Positions 31,492 through 44,200 of a stretch of DNA of 64,000 bases are shown here, in pieces. The position numbers were made by a program, and so were the translations under genes. The stretch spans positions 19,325,543 to 19,389,542 of the forward strand of contig OV277862.1 of the NCBI GenBank assembly GCA_922989275.2, in the 5' to 3' direction. The stretch comes from Gari tellinella. Taxonomy: Eukaryota > Mollusca > Bivalvia > Cardiida > Psammobiidae. The notes under the pieces are model-generated. The model searched no databases. It saw nothing but the letters and a program-made list of their open reading frames with translations, and was not told where the DNA came from. How positions within the stretch are numbered: the first letter of the stretch is position 1; each line of letters begins with the position of its first letter.

Positions 31492-31705
31492 AACTGTGAA
31501 ACCTCTCTATGACGACCACTATATTGCGTTTATTATTAGGTGTGTACGACAGGTGACTGCCACCTTGCTTTAGGCAGTAAAATTCATTCATTCTCTGACA
31601 GTGAGCTTTCTGTTTTACTTTCACCTTGCTTTAAGCTGTCACCTGTCTTTTATACAATCAATTAGCCTTCGTTATAGTGGTCTTTATAGAAAGGTTTTTA
31701 CTATA
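31492..31705. repeat. MITE E with HP2-like hairpin
   Basis: TGTGAAACCTCTCTATGACG at the left and TATAGAAAGGTTTTTACTAT at the right. One hairpin arm is degraded. Confidence 0.75.
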
Positions 31706-32119
31706 TTTATTTGAAAAAAGATGCCAACTATGGCTTTATGTACAATAACCTGTGTAACATATACAAACTATTATAACCCAACGGCGGACGGTGTATAAGG
31801 CAACTAAGTGATGCCTCAGGTTACAAAAATATCAACAACTTTACTTACGCAAAAGGTTTTTGTTTTAAAAATAAATAACTTTCTGTAATATTGCAAAATC
31901 TTCTTCCTTTGATTGATCGAAAAAGCGTTCCTTTATATGATAAATATTTCTCCATATAATTCATGACAATTAAAACATTTTTTTGTTCGGATCATAACTA
32001 AACATATTTACAAGTTGTTTAACATCACTCGTCAGAGTTATTACCAGCAGACGGTCTACTGTAGTACTATATCTCTTTTATTTATAAATTATTTTGACAT
32101 AGCACTAGCCATCTAGAAA
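31706..32119. other. Spacer, nothing recognised
   Basis: AT-rich, without coding or repeat signal beyond short runs. Confidence 0.35.
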
Positions 32120-32334
32120 CATTAAAACCTCTCTATTGCGACCACTAAAACGAAGGCTAATTGATTGTATAAAGGACAAGTGATAGCTTGAAGCAAGGAG
32201 ACAGTAAAACAGAAAGTTCCTAAAGGAGTTTTCTGTTTCACTGTCACCTTACTTTAAGCAGTCACCTGTCTTAAATACCTTATATTTTACACAATTTAGT
32301 GATCGTAATACACAGGTTTTACTATACTTCGAAC
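32120..32334. repeat. MITE E with HP2-like hairpin
   Basis: ATTAAAACCTCTCTATTGCG at the left and GTAATACACAGGTTTTACTA at the right. The core is AAGCAAGGAGACAG / CTGTCACCTTACTTT. Confidence 0.8.
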
Positions 32335-32604
32335 ATAATATCAGTCTTTTATAAAGAAATGCAGTAATCTAGCAAAGCTTTTAATACTACTCTATACTAT
32401 AGCTGAACATTCGGTTACCGACTACTTCTGTTAACGTAAACTATGAGTTCTTATTCTTGTTAATGAACTTCTACTATCGTATTACTACTATCTATATTAA
32501 CAAAGTACTTCTATTGAATTAATATCTCTTAATAACGCTGTGTTTAATATCATACGAACGATATAAAGTACAATTTCTCTCTATGTCAGCCCTTTCTGCC
32601 TTAC

Positions 32605-32855
32605 CAGGGACCCGTTTCATAAAACTTCGTACGAAAAATGTTGTCGTATGTAAGATTATAAAAGTCTCAATCATTTTTTATTTCTCAATCTAATCATGTC
32701 TTGTGATATCTCTTTAGAATCATCTTTTCAAGACGATTCAAAAGAGATGCCACAAGACAGGATTATATATAAATATATAATCATAAATAAAATGTATTTT
32801 AAAGTTTGACTTACGACCGTTTTTGGCGTAAGCAGTTTTATAAAACGGGCACCAG
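32605..32855. repeat. MITE F foldback
   Basis: CAGGGACCCGTTTCATAAAA / TTTTATAAAACGGGCACCAG. Contains the TTTCAAGACGATT centre. Confidence 0.82.
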
Positions 32856-32864
32856 AAGTGCCAT

Positions 32865-33079
32865 CTTGCCATTTGCAAACGTTTTAATTCCTGACAAAAC
32901 GCCGAAGAGCTCGACATTCGATTAGGACCCACACGTTTTAATAACACTCGTCTTGGTGATAGACAAAATGCTTAGAGTGTTTGATGATTAATAGACACAA
33001 TGCCTAAAATAACAATTTGAGAAATAAAGTCAAACGACAATTGTATAATCAGACAATATCCTGATACTGAATAGGTTAA
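32865..33079 (+). repeat. MITE D, decayed HP1
   Basis: GCAAACGTTTTAATTCCTG and GGACCCACACGTTTTAATAA, ending CTGAATAGGTTAA. Its terminal TTAA is also the first TTAA of the next C element. Confidence 0.6.
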
Positions 33080-33296
33080 CCCTTTACTCTATAGATACGC
33101 AATGATATGCCTTTAATTTATTCATCCACTGCAGAACATATTTCTAATTTACACAGTCATGTAACAAATATTTCCTATAGTCTAGCTGATTGTAGCTTAA
33201 AGTAGACTGAAAGAAAAGTAGGATGCTTTACTTTCAATCCGCTTTAAGTGGCCACCTATCTTCAATTCGAGAAACAGCCTGTAAGTAATGGGTTAA
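33076..33296 (-). repeat. MITE C, complete, both TTAA kept
   Basis: TTAACCCTTTACTCTATAGA at the left and GTAAGTAATGGGTTAA at the right. HP2 is short (AAAGTAGACTGAAAG, CTTTCAATCCGCTTT). Confidence 0.85.
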
Positions 33297-33452
33297 CTTA
33301 TAAACAATTAGCGGACTTATCTCGGCCTGTTGCACCGTATATATAACATTCATCGAATACCGCTATCTATTGACTATAAAGTCGGTAGCTTATATCTAAG
33401 ACAAATCTCTGTAATGTGTATGTTAAGATGCTGCCTATCCCTGTATAGGCAT

Positions 33453-33806
33453 ATACAGCGCCCCTCCCTACAATGACCCTCCCAACAACGACTCCCGCCT
33501 TACAACGATCCTTGGCGCAGTTCCCTAAACAGGAAAATTTAGTCTAACGCTTGAACTGCTTCAATGTCGTCTGCCTAAGATTGTCGTCTGCTGTATCTTA
33601 TCCAAGTTACATATAAGTGGATATTTTGATAGAATAAACAGCTTGAATCCAGATCAGAGGCCGCGTTACGCGGCGTCTGATCTGGATTCAAGCTGTTTGC
33701 AAATGAAACCCAAGTCTTAATTGCCCCTCCCTATAACGACTCCCTCCGAACAACACACACAAACTGTGTCTCCCATTGGATGTCGTTGTAGAGAGGGAGC
33801 GCTGTA
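33453..33806 (-). repeat. MITE M, complete, with HP1
   Basis: TA|CAGCGCCCCTCCCT at the left and AGAGAGGGAGCGCTG|TA at the right. HP1 pairs CAGCTTGAATCCAG with CTGGATTCAAGCTG. Confidence 0.9.
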
Positions 33807-33897
33807 GTTCAATTGTTGATAAATGTTCAAATTGGAAATCGACAACGTTGAAATAAACCTGTAATAATCATCAACAAAATTATCATCATTTATAATC

Positions 33898-33925
33898 GTC
33901 TTCATCATCATCATCATCATCACTA
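33898..33925. repeat. Trinucleotide microsatellite (TCA)n
   Basis: CTTCATCATCATCATCATCA, about eight units. Confidence 0.9.
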
Positions 33926-34559
33926 CAATTCACAGCGTGATCGACATCACCACTTAAGTCGTCACGACTGCCACCAGGCAATGATGATGATGAATGAAAT
34001 CCTTGAACATTACTGCTTTTGACTTTAGTATGTTCCCAATTCTTCTTCTTCTTTTATAATAATGGCCTCGATCACTAATGATCATTATCGCCATGCGCAA
34101 ATTCTCAATTTATTAGTAAACCAAACTTTAATCTGCCGTTTTCGGCTTGAAAGGGCAAATCCTTCACACATAATACTCCTGGATAAGTACTAAGGGTTCA
34201 CAACCTTCACTTTAAGCTCTTGGATTTTTTCAGATCTACCCTTGTGTTTAGAGTGGACTGATTTTCACACACACACTTTATCATCTCTTCATGGAATTGA
34301 TTTTTTTTATATATCACTCATTTAATTGACAGTCAAATGTATCACACTTGACCTTATTACGCAAATGCTTATGAAGTTATGAAGTTATTTCGTTTCTATT
34401 CCTGTTTTCACAAGCTTGGTCATACCACAGCTAAGTCACAGGAACAGTTTCGGCATAATTCCTGCAGTGGCGCACCGTCTTCACCACATGTCCTTTGGCT
34501 AAAGAAAAGCAAATTTCGATCAGAGCATACCAATGCCCATGGTCATTAACTATTTCAAC
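33926..34559. other. Spacer, nothing recognised
   Basis: No ORF, hairpin or family repeat. It lies just downstream of the SLC6 gene's 3' end. Confidence 0.35.
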
Positions 34560-34730
34560 ACTAGGACCTGTTTAAAATATACTCAATATGTTCGAAAACA
34601 GTTGTAGACCCAGATCAGAGGGCTCTATTAGGAGCCTCTGATCAGGGTCTAAACTGTTTTCTGTAGACCAATATTTATTAAACTACCCGCATAATTCCAA
34701 GTAGACTGTTTCATATTTTGGTAATTAAAA
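34560..34730 (+). repeat. MITE N with HP1 variant
   Basis: AACAGTTGTAGACCCAGATC with AGGGCTC / GAGCCTC and GGGTCTAAACTGTTTT, then the 'attccaagtagactgtttca' tail shared with 5261 and 57506. Confidence 0.7.
34674..34679 (-). promoter_or_regulatory. Candidate polyadenylation signal AATAAA
   Basis: AATAAA on the minus strand, about 270 bp past the SLC6 stop, supplied by MITE N sequence. If used, the transposon provides the gene's 3' end. Confidence 0.35.
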
Positions 34731-34947
34731 AAGATCACCATGGGAACGTATTAACCCACACATCACAAGTTACTTAGTGCTGAAAAGTTAAGCGTTCGAG
34801 AAGAGTCAGATTATTCTTAAGCTGATGTAGGCAGATGCACAAATCTGACTGATCAAACATAAATGCTTTATGGCCTTGTTATCAATCTCGAAACAAAACA
34901 ATAATGCTGTTCAACCCAAAACGTTATAATCAATGTTTTACTAGATC

Positions 34948-35250
34948 TTAAACTATATTAAATGACACCTGTCCATCTTGAGGCGGCTCGTCCGTATAGG
35001 GTTTAACATTACTGGCAAGGTCATCCGAGTTGTCCCCAGTGTCATCCATACTGCTTACGGAGCGTATAAACTTCGCTGTCGACTGAGTGTAACCAACTGT
35101 TTCACCTTTCGCCTGTTTAGCATAATCCCAATTGAGAATGCGCAACTTTCTAAGAATGGCGATACCGGGTATACAACCAACAGCCATGATCACCAGGCTA
35201 GCTGCCAAGGCACCACCATACCATGGGTAGGACTTCTGTATCTCCTTAGC
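34948..35250 (-). CDS. SLC6 last exon (TM12 and C-tail)
   Basis: It follows acceptor ctttcattacag in phase 0. [20 protein letters not shown] then [18 protein letters not shown] is TM12; the tail is rich in Asp/Ser/Gln and ends [10 protein letters not shown]. Confidence 0.9.
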   Translation of the reverse strand, partial: AKEIQKSYPWYGGALAASLVIMAVGCIPGIAILRKLRILNWDYAKQAKGETVGYTQSTAKFIRSVSSMDDTGDNSDDLASNVKPYTDEPPQDGQVSFNIV

Positions 35251-38200
35251 CTGTAATGAAAGTGGAAATGTCAGTACGACACACAACCATGTAAGGACAA
35301 TAGTTGTCAGAAGACAAACTTAAATGTTGTTGGAAACGATGGAAGCGCCCCCAAAACAATACTCCTGGGCCCGTTTCATAAAACGTCGTACTACTTAAAC
35401 GGTCGTAAGTAAAACTTTAAAATACATTTAACTTCTGATTTCTCTAACTAATCCTATCTTGTGACATCTCTTTGGAATTGTCTTGAAAGGACGATTCCAA
35501 AGAGATATCACAAAACAGGATTAGATGGAGAAATAAATAATAATTGAGACTTTACGACAACGTTTGTCGTACAAAGTTTTATTAAACGGGCCCCAGAGGT
35601 TAGTAAGTGAGCACATTCCTGTACATTTACTAAATACGTGTACGTTGCATAAAAAATCAATTAGTCAATCACATAGCAAATGTTGCTTTTAATTTTTTTT
35701 TTAAAAAAATAACAAGAAAGTGTGACGGATTCACAAAGGACAAAATGTCACTGGGGAGCATGAAACTGTAGAATTTGCTTTTGAACAGTAAATGTTAAGT
35801 ACTTATACTCTGAAATGTATAATTAAAAGGGAGATAAATCAAAGTTTATTGTATTCATTATTATGGTTCATGCCTGTTTGACCTCCTAATGTTATGCTTT
35901 ATTTGTGTTTGCATTTTCATTGGGTTTCGTGGAATCATGAAAGAGATATGGGCCAGACAAAAATGTAATACATTGGATATAAAACATGAAATATTAATTT
36001 CACAGAAGAAGATTAAAAATAAAATAAATTGTAAACGAAGATAATACTACGTTTTTTTAAACGATGCACATCCTTATGTCACACTTTATCAGTGAACAGA
36101 ATTGCAATGCGTTACCTTTGATCTCTTTGGATATATCCCTTGGACAAAAATGATTTTATTTTCAGAAAAAAACAGACTAAGGGGTCAAGGCAGAATTTCT
36201 TACCGTCTCGGAGTCGTATGCACCATATGTCATTGGAACAGTAAACCATTTGATAAATGTTGATACGAGTAGAATTATGACCAGGATAGGGGCCACGAAC
36301 TTCCACACAATCTTAAAGTACATATTAGGCGGGTGCCCTATCATCATTTTGATGTCGTCGGAAAATCTGAAAGTAAAATCTCAGATCATTGCTGGGTCCA
36401 AGATTATAAAGCGTTTGAACTGAGTCTGAGTGCGATCTCAACTTCTCAGGCATTTGATTGGTCAGATTTGAGCCTAGGCTCAAATCTGACCAATCAAATG
36501 CTTGAGAACGCCTTTAGACTCAACTGAAAAGCTTTGTAACATTGGACCCCGGGTGTATATAGTTGTTACAGGAAAGAATACATAAACTAGATTACAATGT
36601 TGGACAATCTCAGTCAACATTTTTAATACGAACACAAAAATGTATTTATTATTAGATGTTTACGACAGATGAGTGCTAAAAGCAACGTGCCAATAAAACA
36701 AAAATATCCTTAAAGAGGTTTCTGTTTAAATGTCATCTTGCTTTAATCTGTCATCTTTCTTTTAAAGATAAAAAGCCTTCATTTTAGTGGTCGTAATAGA
36801 GAGGTTTCGCTATCCTTCCTAATATTCCTAATATTGCGTAACTGAGGCCCGTTTCATAAAACTTCGTTCGACAAAGTTTAATGTTGTCGTAGGTCAGATT
36901 ATAAAAGGCTCAATCATTATATATTTCTCCATCTAATCCTGTTTTGTGACATCTTCTTGGAATCGTCTTTCCAAAGAGATGTCACAAGACAGAATTAAAT
37001 AGAGAAATCAGATATTAAATGTATCTTACAGTTTTAACTTACGACCGCTTTTGTCGTGCGAAGTTTTATGAAGCCGGCTCCTGTACTTTACTCACCTGTT
37101 GACGCCATATACGTAGCCTATAGTTAGACACTCTGACAGCGCTACAGAGATGAGAGGAAACGAACCCGCAAAGTTGTCAAACAGCGCCACCCAGTACGAC
37201 CCGCTGCCTAACACAAACAAAACACCAACACCACAACTGAACCCACATATAATGGCTGAAATAAAGTAAAAATATTATATAAAATGCTTTTATTCTATAA
37301 CAAAAAAAAATATGGTGAAAATTAAACAAAGTATACATATAACTACTCGTGGTGAGGTTGTTCGCAAGATTGAAAAAGCTTCTTTCGTAATCTAGTAAAA
37401 TAGTGTAAAAATACATACGAGATGAAGATGTAAGCTAACCATCTCTAGACTCATAAATGTTTCAGCTCAAATTTAATTGTAACATAACTGTAACACAATG
37501 TGTGCAAAGTAGTCAAAATCTAAATCTATTCAAGGCCTGCAAACCCATGACCTATTGGTCCGATTAAAATCGAAATCGTCCGAGAACTTATGATTATATA
37601 CAATTCGTATATAATTTATGTAAAAGTCCATGCCAATTTGTAGACTCTAGACAGGTAACAAATTTACAGACGGATTAAGGGTCGGGCGCTGAACGAAGTG
37701 AGCTAAAACCGTATGATCAACTCCTAGATTGCGATCATTTATAAGTTTTACAAATTTACGTCATAAAGTATTACGAGCATCGTATCCTAAAATCCGTTTT
37801 ACCTGACGTAAGCCACTTTCTCCTGGTAATAGCGGGGAATGGTTCCAGGTCGTATATCGAAGCTGTAAAACCCTCGATCGTGCCGAACTCGCTACCCATT
37901 CCAAGAGACAATAACATCATAAAGAAGATGATTGACCAAAATGGAGCCGATGGTCCAAACTCCACAATCGCCTGGGTGAAAATGATGAAGGCCAGACCAG
38001 TTCCAGAGGCAGCCTGAAAGTTCAGTTGTTCAATATTAAATTTCCCAGTAGAAATCCGTTATTAGAACAACTCGAAAGGAGACTGTGATGAGTTCAGCAA
38101 AGAAATCGATGGACGTTGATGGCCATCGATTGCGATTTGGTTACCCGATCAGTAATACAGTGGAGAAAACGTTATTTTTCAGTTAAAATACAAACGCGTT

Positions 38201-41200
38201 GCAATGAAATATAGAAAATGAAAACTTTTTGACAATTCTGACAACCAGTTTTGATCTGAGTGGCAAACAGTTTGGAGCCTGATCAGACGCCGGATTACCC
38301 GGCGTCTGATCTGTCTCCAAACGGTTTGCAATGAAAATAATAGTTTAAGCGTAACCGGGGTTATTTGGAAAGAACACGTTTTCTCTACTGTACTCTGCAC
38401 GCTGCACAAGGGGCACAAACTGCTAACCTTAACAGCAAACAATGGTAATTGAACACGCTACTGCCCTAGTTAATAGGGATTCAATATGATATCAATTTCT
38501 AGCAGCAAAGTCTGCATTTGCGTTTGAACGAAAGAATTACGTTTTCTCCACTGTATTTCAGACTGGTAGCCAACTCGCAATCGATGGCCATCGACGGTCT
38601 TCGATTTCTTTACTGACCTTATCATAGTTATGTTTACTAGCATGTTTATCTTCCTATTGGACAGTTTTACTATTATCATTAACGTGACTGTTTCAATATA
38701 TTAATGTTTTACTATAGTTAACTCTTTCACTGCCAACGTCGCCAAAAGACGACTATTCACTGTCTTATCTTGGATCCAAACTGAATCGTTTTCAGATGAT
38801 TTATTATTTATCAAAAATGTCAGATATGTTTAGGAAACGTATCAAAATATACGTGTTTATGTATACACTTGTATATATATTATGTACATTTACAAAACTG
38901 TACAAGACAAAATGTGTGAGGAATAAAATCTGGTGTCCTTAAGTTTAAACATTTTTCATTTGTATGTTTTCTTTGACATATACAGGTTGGGGATGCTTAA
39001 TTCAAACTTACATTATCAAGATCGTCTTGGAGACTACAATGCCAGGCCTTCGTCATATTAGCAACCTGGTCGGTGACAGCGTATGTCGTTTCGAAGTCCG
39101 CTAGGCTCAAGTTAGTCGCAAGCGCTGGAAACGTCACCCCAAATACCTCATAGTTACTGAAAGGTGTAATTGTTTTTATGCATTTATTAGACAATTCTGC
39201 CTTTAGGAAGAATTCAGTTGAAGCTAAAGAGGTGTTTAAAGTCCCATGTGTTACATTGTATAATATAGCAGATTTGAATGATATTAGGCGTTCTGTTTTC
39301 TGTTTCACTTTTACCTTGCTCTAAGCAACCATATGTATTTGACACCAAATAAATAACATTATTTAGTGGTCGTAAAAGAGGGGGTTTACCGTACTCACTG
39401 TTTCATGCAGTTCTCAAACATAAGAGTTGCCTTGAAACCCAGGACAGAAAAGATGACAGTTGCGGCGAACAATGCAGTGAACCAGTTGACGATTGAGATG
39501 ACGATGGCGTCCCGCTGACAGTTGTTGTGGATATCGTTGTAGCTAGAGAATGCGACAAGGCCGCCAAACCCGAGACCAAACGAGAAGAAGATTTGTGTGG
39601 CTGCATCAAGCCAAACCTGAGGGTCTAGCAAACGATCCATCTGAAAACAACAGTATTTGGTAGAGTTAAATTCTGAATTGTTAACAAGATGGGCCATTGG
39701 CTCTATATCTCTTACCTGGGTACATTTGTTTACCTGTATCTAACGGAGTGGCTTGTGACCACAGTATCGAATCTAATTAATGTAGTGCTTTTTAGGCCAT
39801 TTTTACCCAAGGAAATACTTTGATCAGTCTTGATAGAGGACTTGCAGGTTCTGCTATATGCCAAATATCTAAGCACTGGCTATTGTGGTCTTTGAGAAGA
39901 AGTAGTTTGAATATTTCAATATATAATTCTATCTTAAACGTTTATCCCTGTGGCTAGGCCAATTTTGACCATATGGGCATACTTTGAACATTCTTGATAG
40001 AGGGCATGTAGAGATTAATTGTGCCAATAATTGAGCTCTGTGTACCATAAATATTTTTTTTTCCATTTAAGCAACTGTTTTAGCTCGTGTGACCTAGATA
40101 TGCAACGGACCGGAACCAGTTCTACAGTATTGGTAAAAGACACTATGCCAAACTTCAAAGCTCTGGCCATATTAGTTTCAGAGATGATTTTTGAAAAGTT
40201 CACTATGCTACTCTTTGTACAGTGAGCTACGGGTGGGGCCATTTTTTATCCAAGGGACATAGTTTGAACAATATTGACAAAACACCTGTAGATGATGATA
40301 TGTGTCAAAAATCTAAGCTCTGTGCACTAGGGTTTTAGACAAGATTATTTTTTAAGTTCCAATGACAAAATCTATTCTAGCTCCTGTGACCTACATAGTA
40401 ATCATTTCAACCATGTTTGACATCTATACGTGTCACCTTGCCAAATACCAAAGTTCTGGCAACCTTAATTTCAAAATGTTTGAAAAGTTCACTATATAAC
40501 CGAACTCCTCGAGGCGAGGCGAGGCCAATTTTGACCTCAGGTTCAAAATGTGAACACTCTTGATAGTGGACCTGAAGATGATGTTATGTGCCAAATATCT
40601 GACCCTTGTAGTTTTGGTTAAGAAGATATTTTTTGAAGATTTACGTATTTTTTTCCACTTATGTTGCCATGGCAATCAGTGTTTTGCATTGTTTTCAATT
40701 CTTTGAAGAAAATTGACACGGCTTGACCGAAGAAATATTCCTGTGTAAGGTTTTGATTGAAATATGTTAAGCGGTATCAAAACAGATTACATTTGAAGTA
40801 ATTGTTAACGACGACTGACGATGCACAAGTTACAAAACCGTTTGGATCAAGATCAGACACCGTGTAATGCCACGTCTGATCTGGATCAAAACCAAACTGT
40901 TTGCTTTCTGATTAAATCTTTCTTCAGTTTTAAAAGCATGAAAAGTGAGTTTGAGTTTATACGCAGACAAACTATTTGAAGCAGACGACTATTCTGAATA
41001 AAAAAGAAAGAAAATAGTGAAATTAAACGTCCCAAAACTGGCCGATTTAACAGACAAACCTGTACTCGGCTACTGCTAAATACGTAAGCCTGTATAATTA
41101 CATTTTGTATATTGTTATACAAATGAACGCTTAACCCTTTCACTGTCATTGGCGCCAAATTACATCTTAGCAAACAGTTTGGATCCTGATCAGACACCGC

Positions 41201-44200
41201 GTAACACGGTGTCTGATCTGGATTCCAACTGTTTGCCACTTATATCAATATGTCTTCTGTCTAAGCAACCTTATTTCTGACTTAAAAAAATATTGCAGAC
41301 GACACTATCAATAAAGTCGTTTTTTAGCGGTTAATAGGTTAACCAGACTATAAAACCTGGCATTAACATAGTTAACTCATGACTTTAGAAGTATTCTGCA
41401 GTGCATTTGAATATTGTTATACATTAACCCTTATAATGCGGAATTATCGTGTCTAATCCAACTCTTTCGACAGCTGATTACTACAAATATTACGTTTATG
41501 TGTTATTAAAATCCGTACAAATTTATAGTGACTAGAGAGATAACACACTAATTGTGGACAGATGGACGGACGAAAAGCTACCATATAAGCTCACACTGAG
41601 CTTTGCTAAGGTTAGCTAAATACTTACGATGAAGTCACGGAAATAGTTGAAAGATAAATTGCATACGTCGCTTTCTGTGCTTTTTTTTCAGGGACGTTGA
41701 CAGTTTTGAGTTACGTATTTACAAAGAAGTAGGCCGACATATGTCTTAAACTTTTTATGACTAAAACTAAATGGCCCGTAAATCCCTTATACAGCAGAAA
41801 CAAAACTTCTACAAAAACATCATCTACTCTAATTCATGTGTCTGTATTATTTTTTTCAAATTTAGATTGAATGAAGAAGTGTCAACAAGAGTGTCAAACA
41901 GTTTGGATCCTGACTGGACAACAAATGACTGGATGTCTTATTTGAAGCGAACTGTGTGCAAAATGCGATTGTTTTCTCCGGAGGCAGTGACATGAGGATA
42001 TTAGCCTTGAAAAAACTTGCCTTATTGCACTGCAGCATCGTACAGACCAAAATAACGTTGTCACCCCATGTTCTGAATTTTAAATTTGTCTACACTGCAA
42101 AAATACCGTATATAATACAGCTAAATACAATTCTTTAGATACCTGTGAGTGTCAAACAGTGTAGATCAAGACAAACTGCCGCCTTTTTCGACGCGGTGGT
42201 TGTTCTTGATCTACACTGTTTGAAATGCAATAAGACAGGGTTTTTCACGGCATTATATACGCCATCGTTATCATTATTGTACTATAGACACAATATGGGT
42301 CAGATACATTCGATTTAGCGGAAGTATCACCTATACTTTGGTTAGATACCTAACAGATATGTTGCATTTACTCATTCATCCCTGAAACCTTTAATGGACA
42401 ATTCCAATTTAGAACATTTTGAATTTTCAAACAAGCTGTTCAAGGTGTGCCTCTTTCCACAACAGCAATGTCAGAAGGTAGCCCATAACTTTGGAATGCT
42501 TTATCACGCATTTCAGACCAAAAGGTAAACACCCAATGCCGTGTTTACCAGCTTGCAATTTAAGCCGATACAATTTCACGTAAACTGAGTGAAAAATATA
42601 CTAAGAAAAAATTATAATAACTAACATTAAACCCCACGACATTGACTACAACCCAGTCGCTTCTTTATACAGGCAAAGGTTATGCTTCCACATGGGGTAT
42701 GTCTGTCCTGCTTGTTACTTGCATTAATCTTAATTATTTATAAAAATGCTCATTTTACCTTTTCATGAGAGTTAAAGGCATGTTACACTGTACATAGTCT
42801 GTGATTTATTAGGGAAGTCAATTTTAAAACATTCACGATGACCAGCGAGCTATGTCGGGCGTTATCCAGACCACTCCAAGTGTAAACAGGTTGTGTACTA
42901 CTACAATAGATACCCTTGAAACACTTCATTTCACCGTTTAATTTAATGATGCAATATTGTCTGCTTTAATGTTAATTTTTACCATGTAAGCGGCGGATAT
43001 GACTGCCATAGTGATTACCTCTACAAACAGTTTGGATCCTGATGAGACGCCGCGTGACGCGGCGTCTTATCAGGATCCAAACTGTTTGACACTCGGACCC
43101 TTTTTTGAAAATAAATTTTGATAATTCTATTTAAAGAAATTACAGGCGACAAAATTACGCCGCATACAAATATGTTTACTGTATAACTATTAAGTCAGTA
43201 TCGGCTGCTTGAAACAAGTGTTAAGCAGATTGGCTCGACAATTGATCACACTCCAAATAATTACCTAATGCTCTGTATAACTTGTATTTCGTTAGTTTTG
43301 ACTCTTATTCTGATATTTTCTAATCCGGGGTAAACAGTTTTAACTGTTCCCCTCTAAGACGAAATGTTTCATGCGCGAAAAAGATGCGTAGAAAACTTTA
43401 AAATCAGGGTCATTGAGAAGTTTTCCGTACCTGGGTTTGCCGCATTCAATGAAACAGTATAGCATAAGTGTCATTGATAGGTGTATGGTAAAGGTTTAAT
43501 ATTTTATTTTATGCTTTATTATTATTTATAACAAAACTATTATGAATGAGACGAGTTCGTAATACACATCAAAGTTTAACCGCTATCCTTTATACCGAAA
43601 ACCAAAACGGACCCGAACATTACATACTGTTTGCAAAGTTTAGTGATTAACTGTTATAAGAAATGACTATTATATTTGCGCCAAGAAAATCGGTGTCTTA
43701 TACAGATCCATTCTGTTTTACAATTGTCTTGAAGTTTCTTCAAAAATATAATTCATTTATCCTAATTTGATGAACATTTCAAAACTAGTTCAAGGACCCG
43801 TATTACCCGTCTTACCAAAAGTCGTACGACAAAAACGATCGTACGTCAAAACTTTAAAATGTATCTTATTCCTGGTTTCTCAGTCAAGACGAATCCGAAG
43901 ATATATTACAAGACAGGATTGTATGTAGAAATAAATAATAATTGAGAATTTCAGACTCTGACTTAGATTGAATAAAAGCTTCGTTTTGAGTACAGTGCTC
44001 CCTCTCTACAACAACACACAGTGGGAGACAAGGATTTTGTGTGTTGTTCGGAGGTAGTTGATTTAGGGAGGGAAATTGGCTTAAATGTGAAAACCGCTCG
44101 ACTTCAGATCTGGAGTCAAGCTGTTTGCCACGCATCATTATGTTTTTCTGTCAAAATGTCCATTATGTGACTTTGAGAAAAGCAACAGAAAACATTTTAA

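Larger units (their letters stand above)
38098..38612. repeat. Outer inverted repeat enclosing MITE I
   Basis: Arms of about 48 bp: 38098-38145 (AAGAAATCGATGGACGTTGA, GGCCATCGATTGCG) and 38564-38612 (CGCAATCGATGGCC, ATCGACGGTCTTCGATTTCT). MITE I (38156-38392) and an I fragment lie between the arms. Confidence 0.7.
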
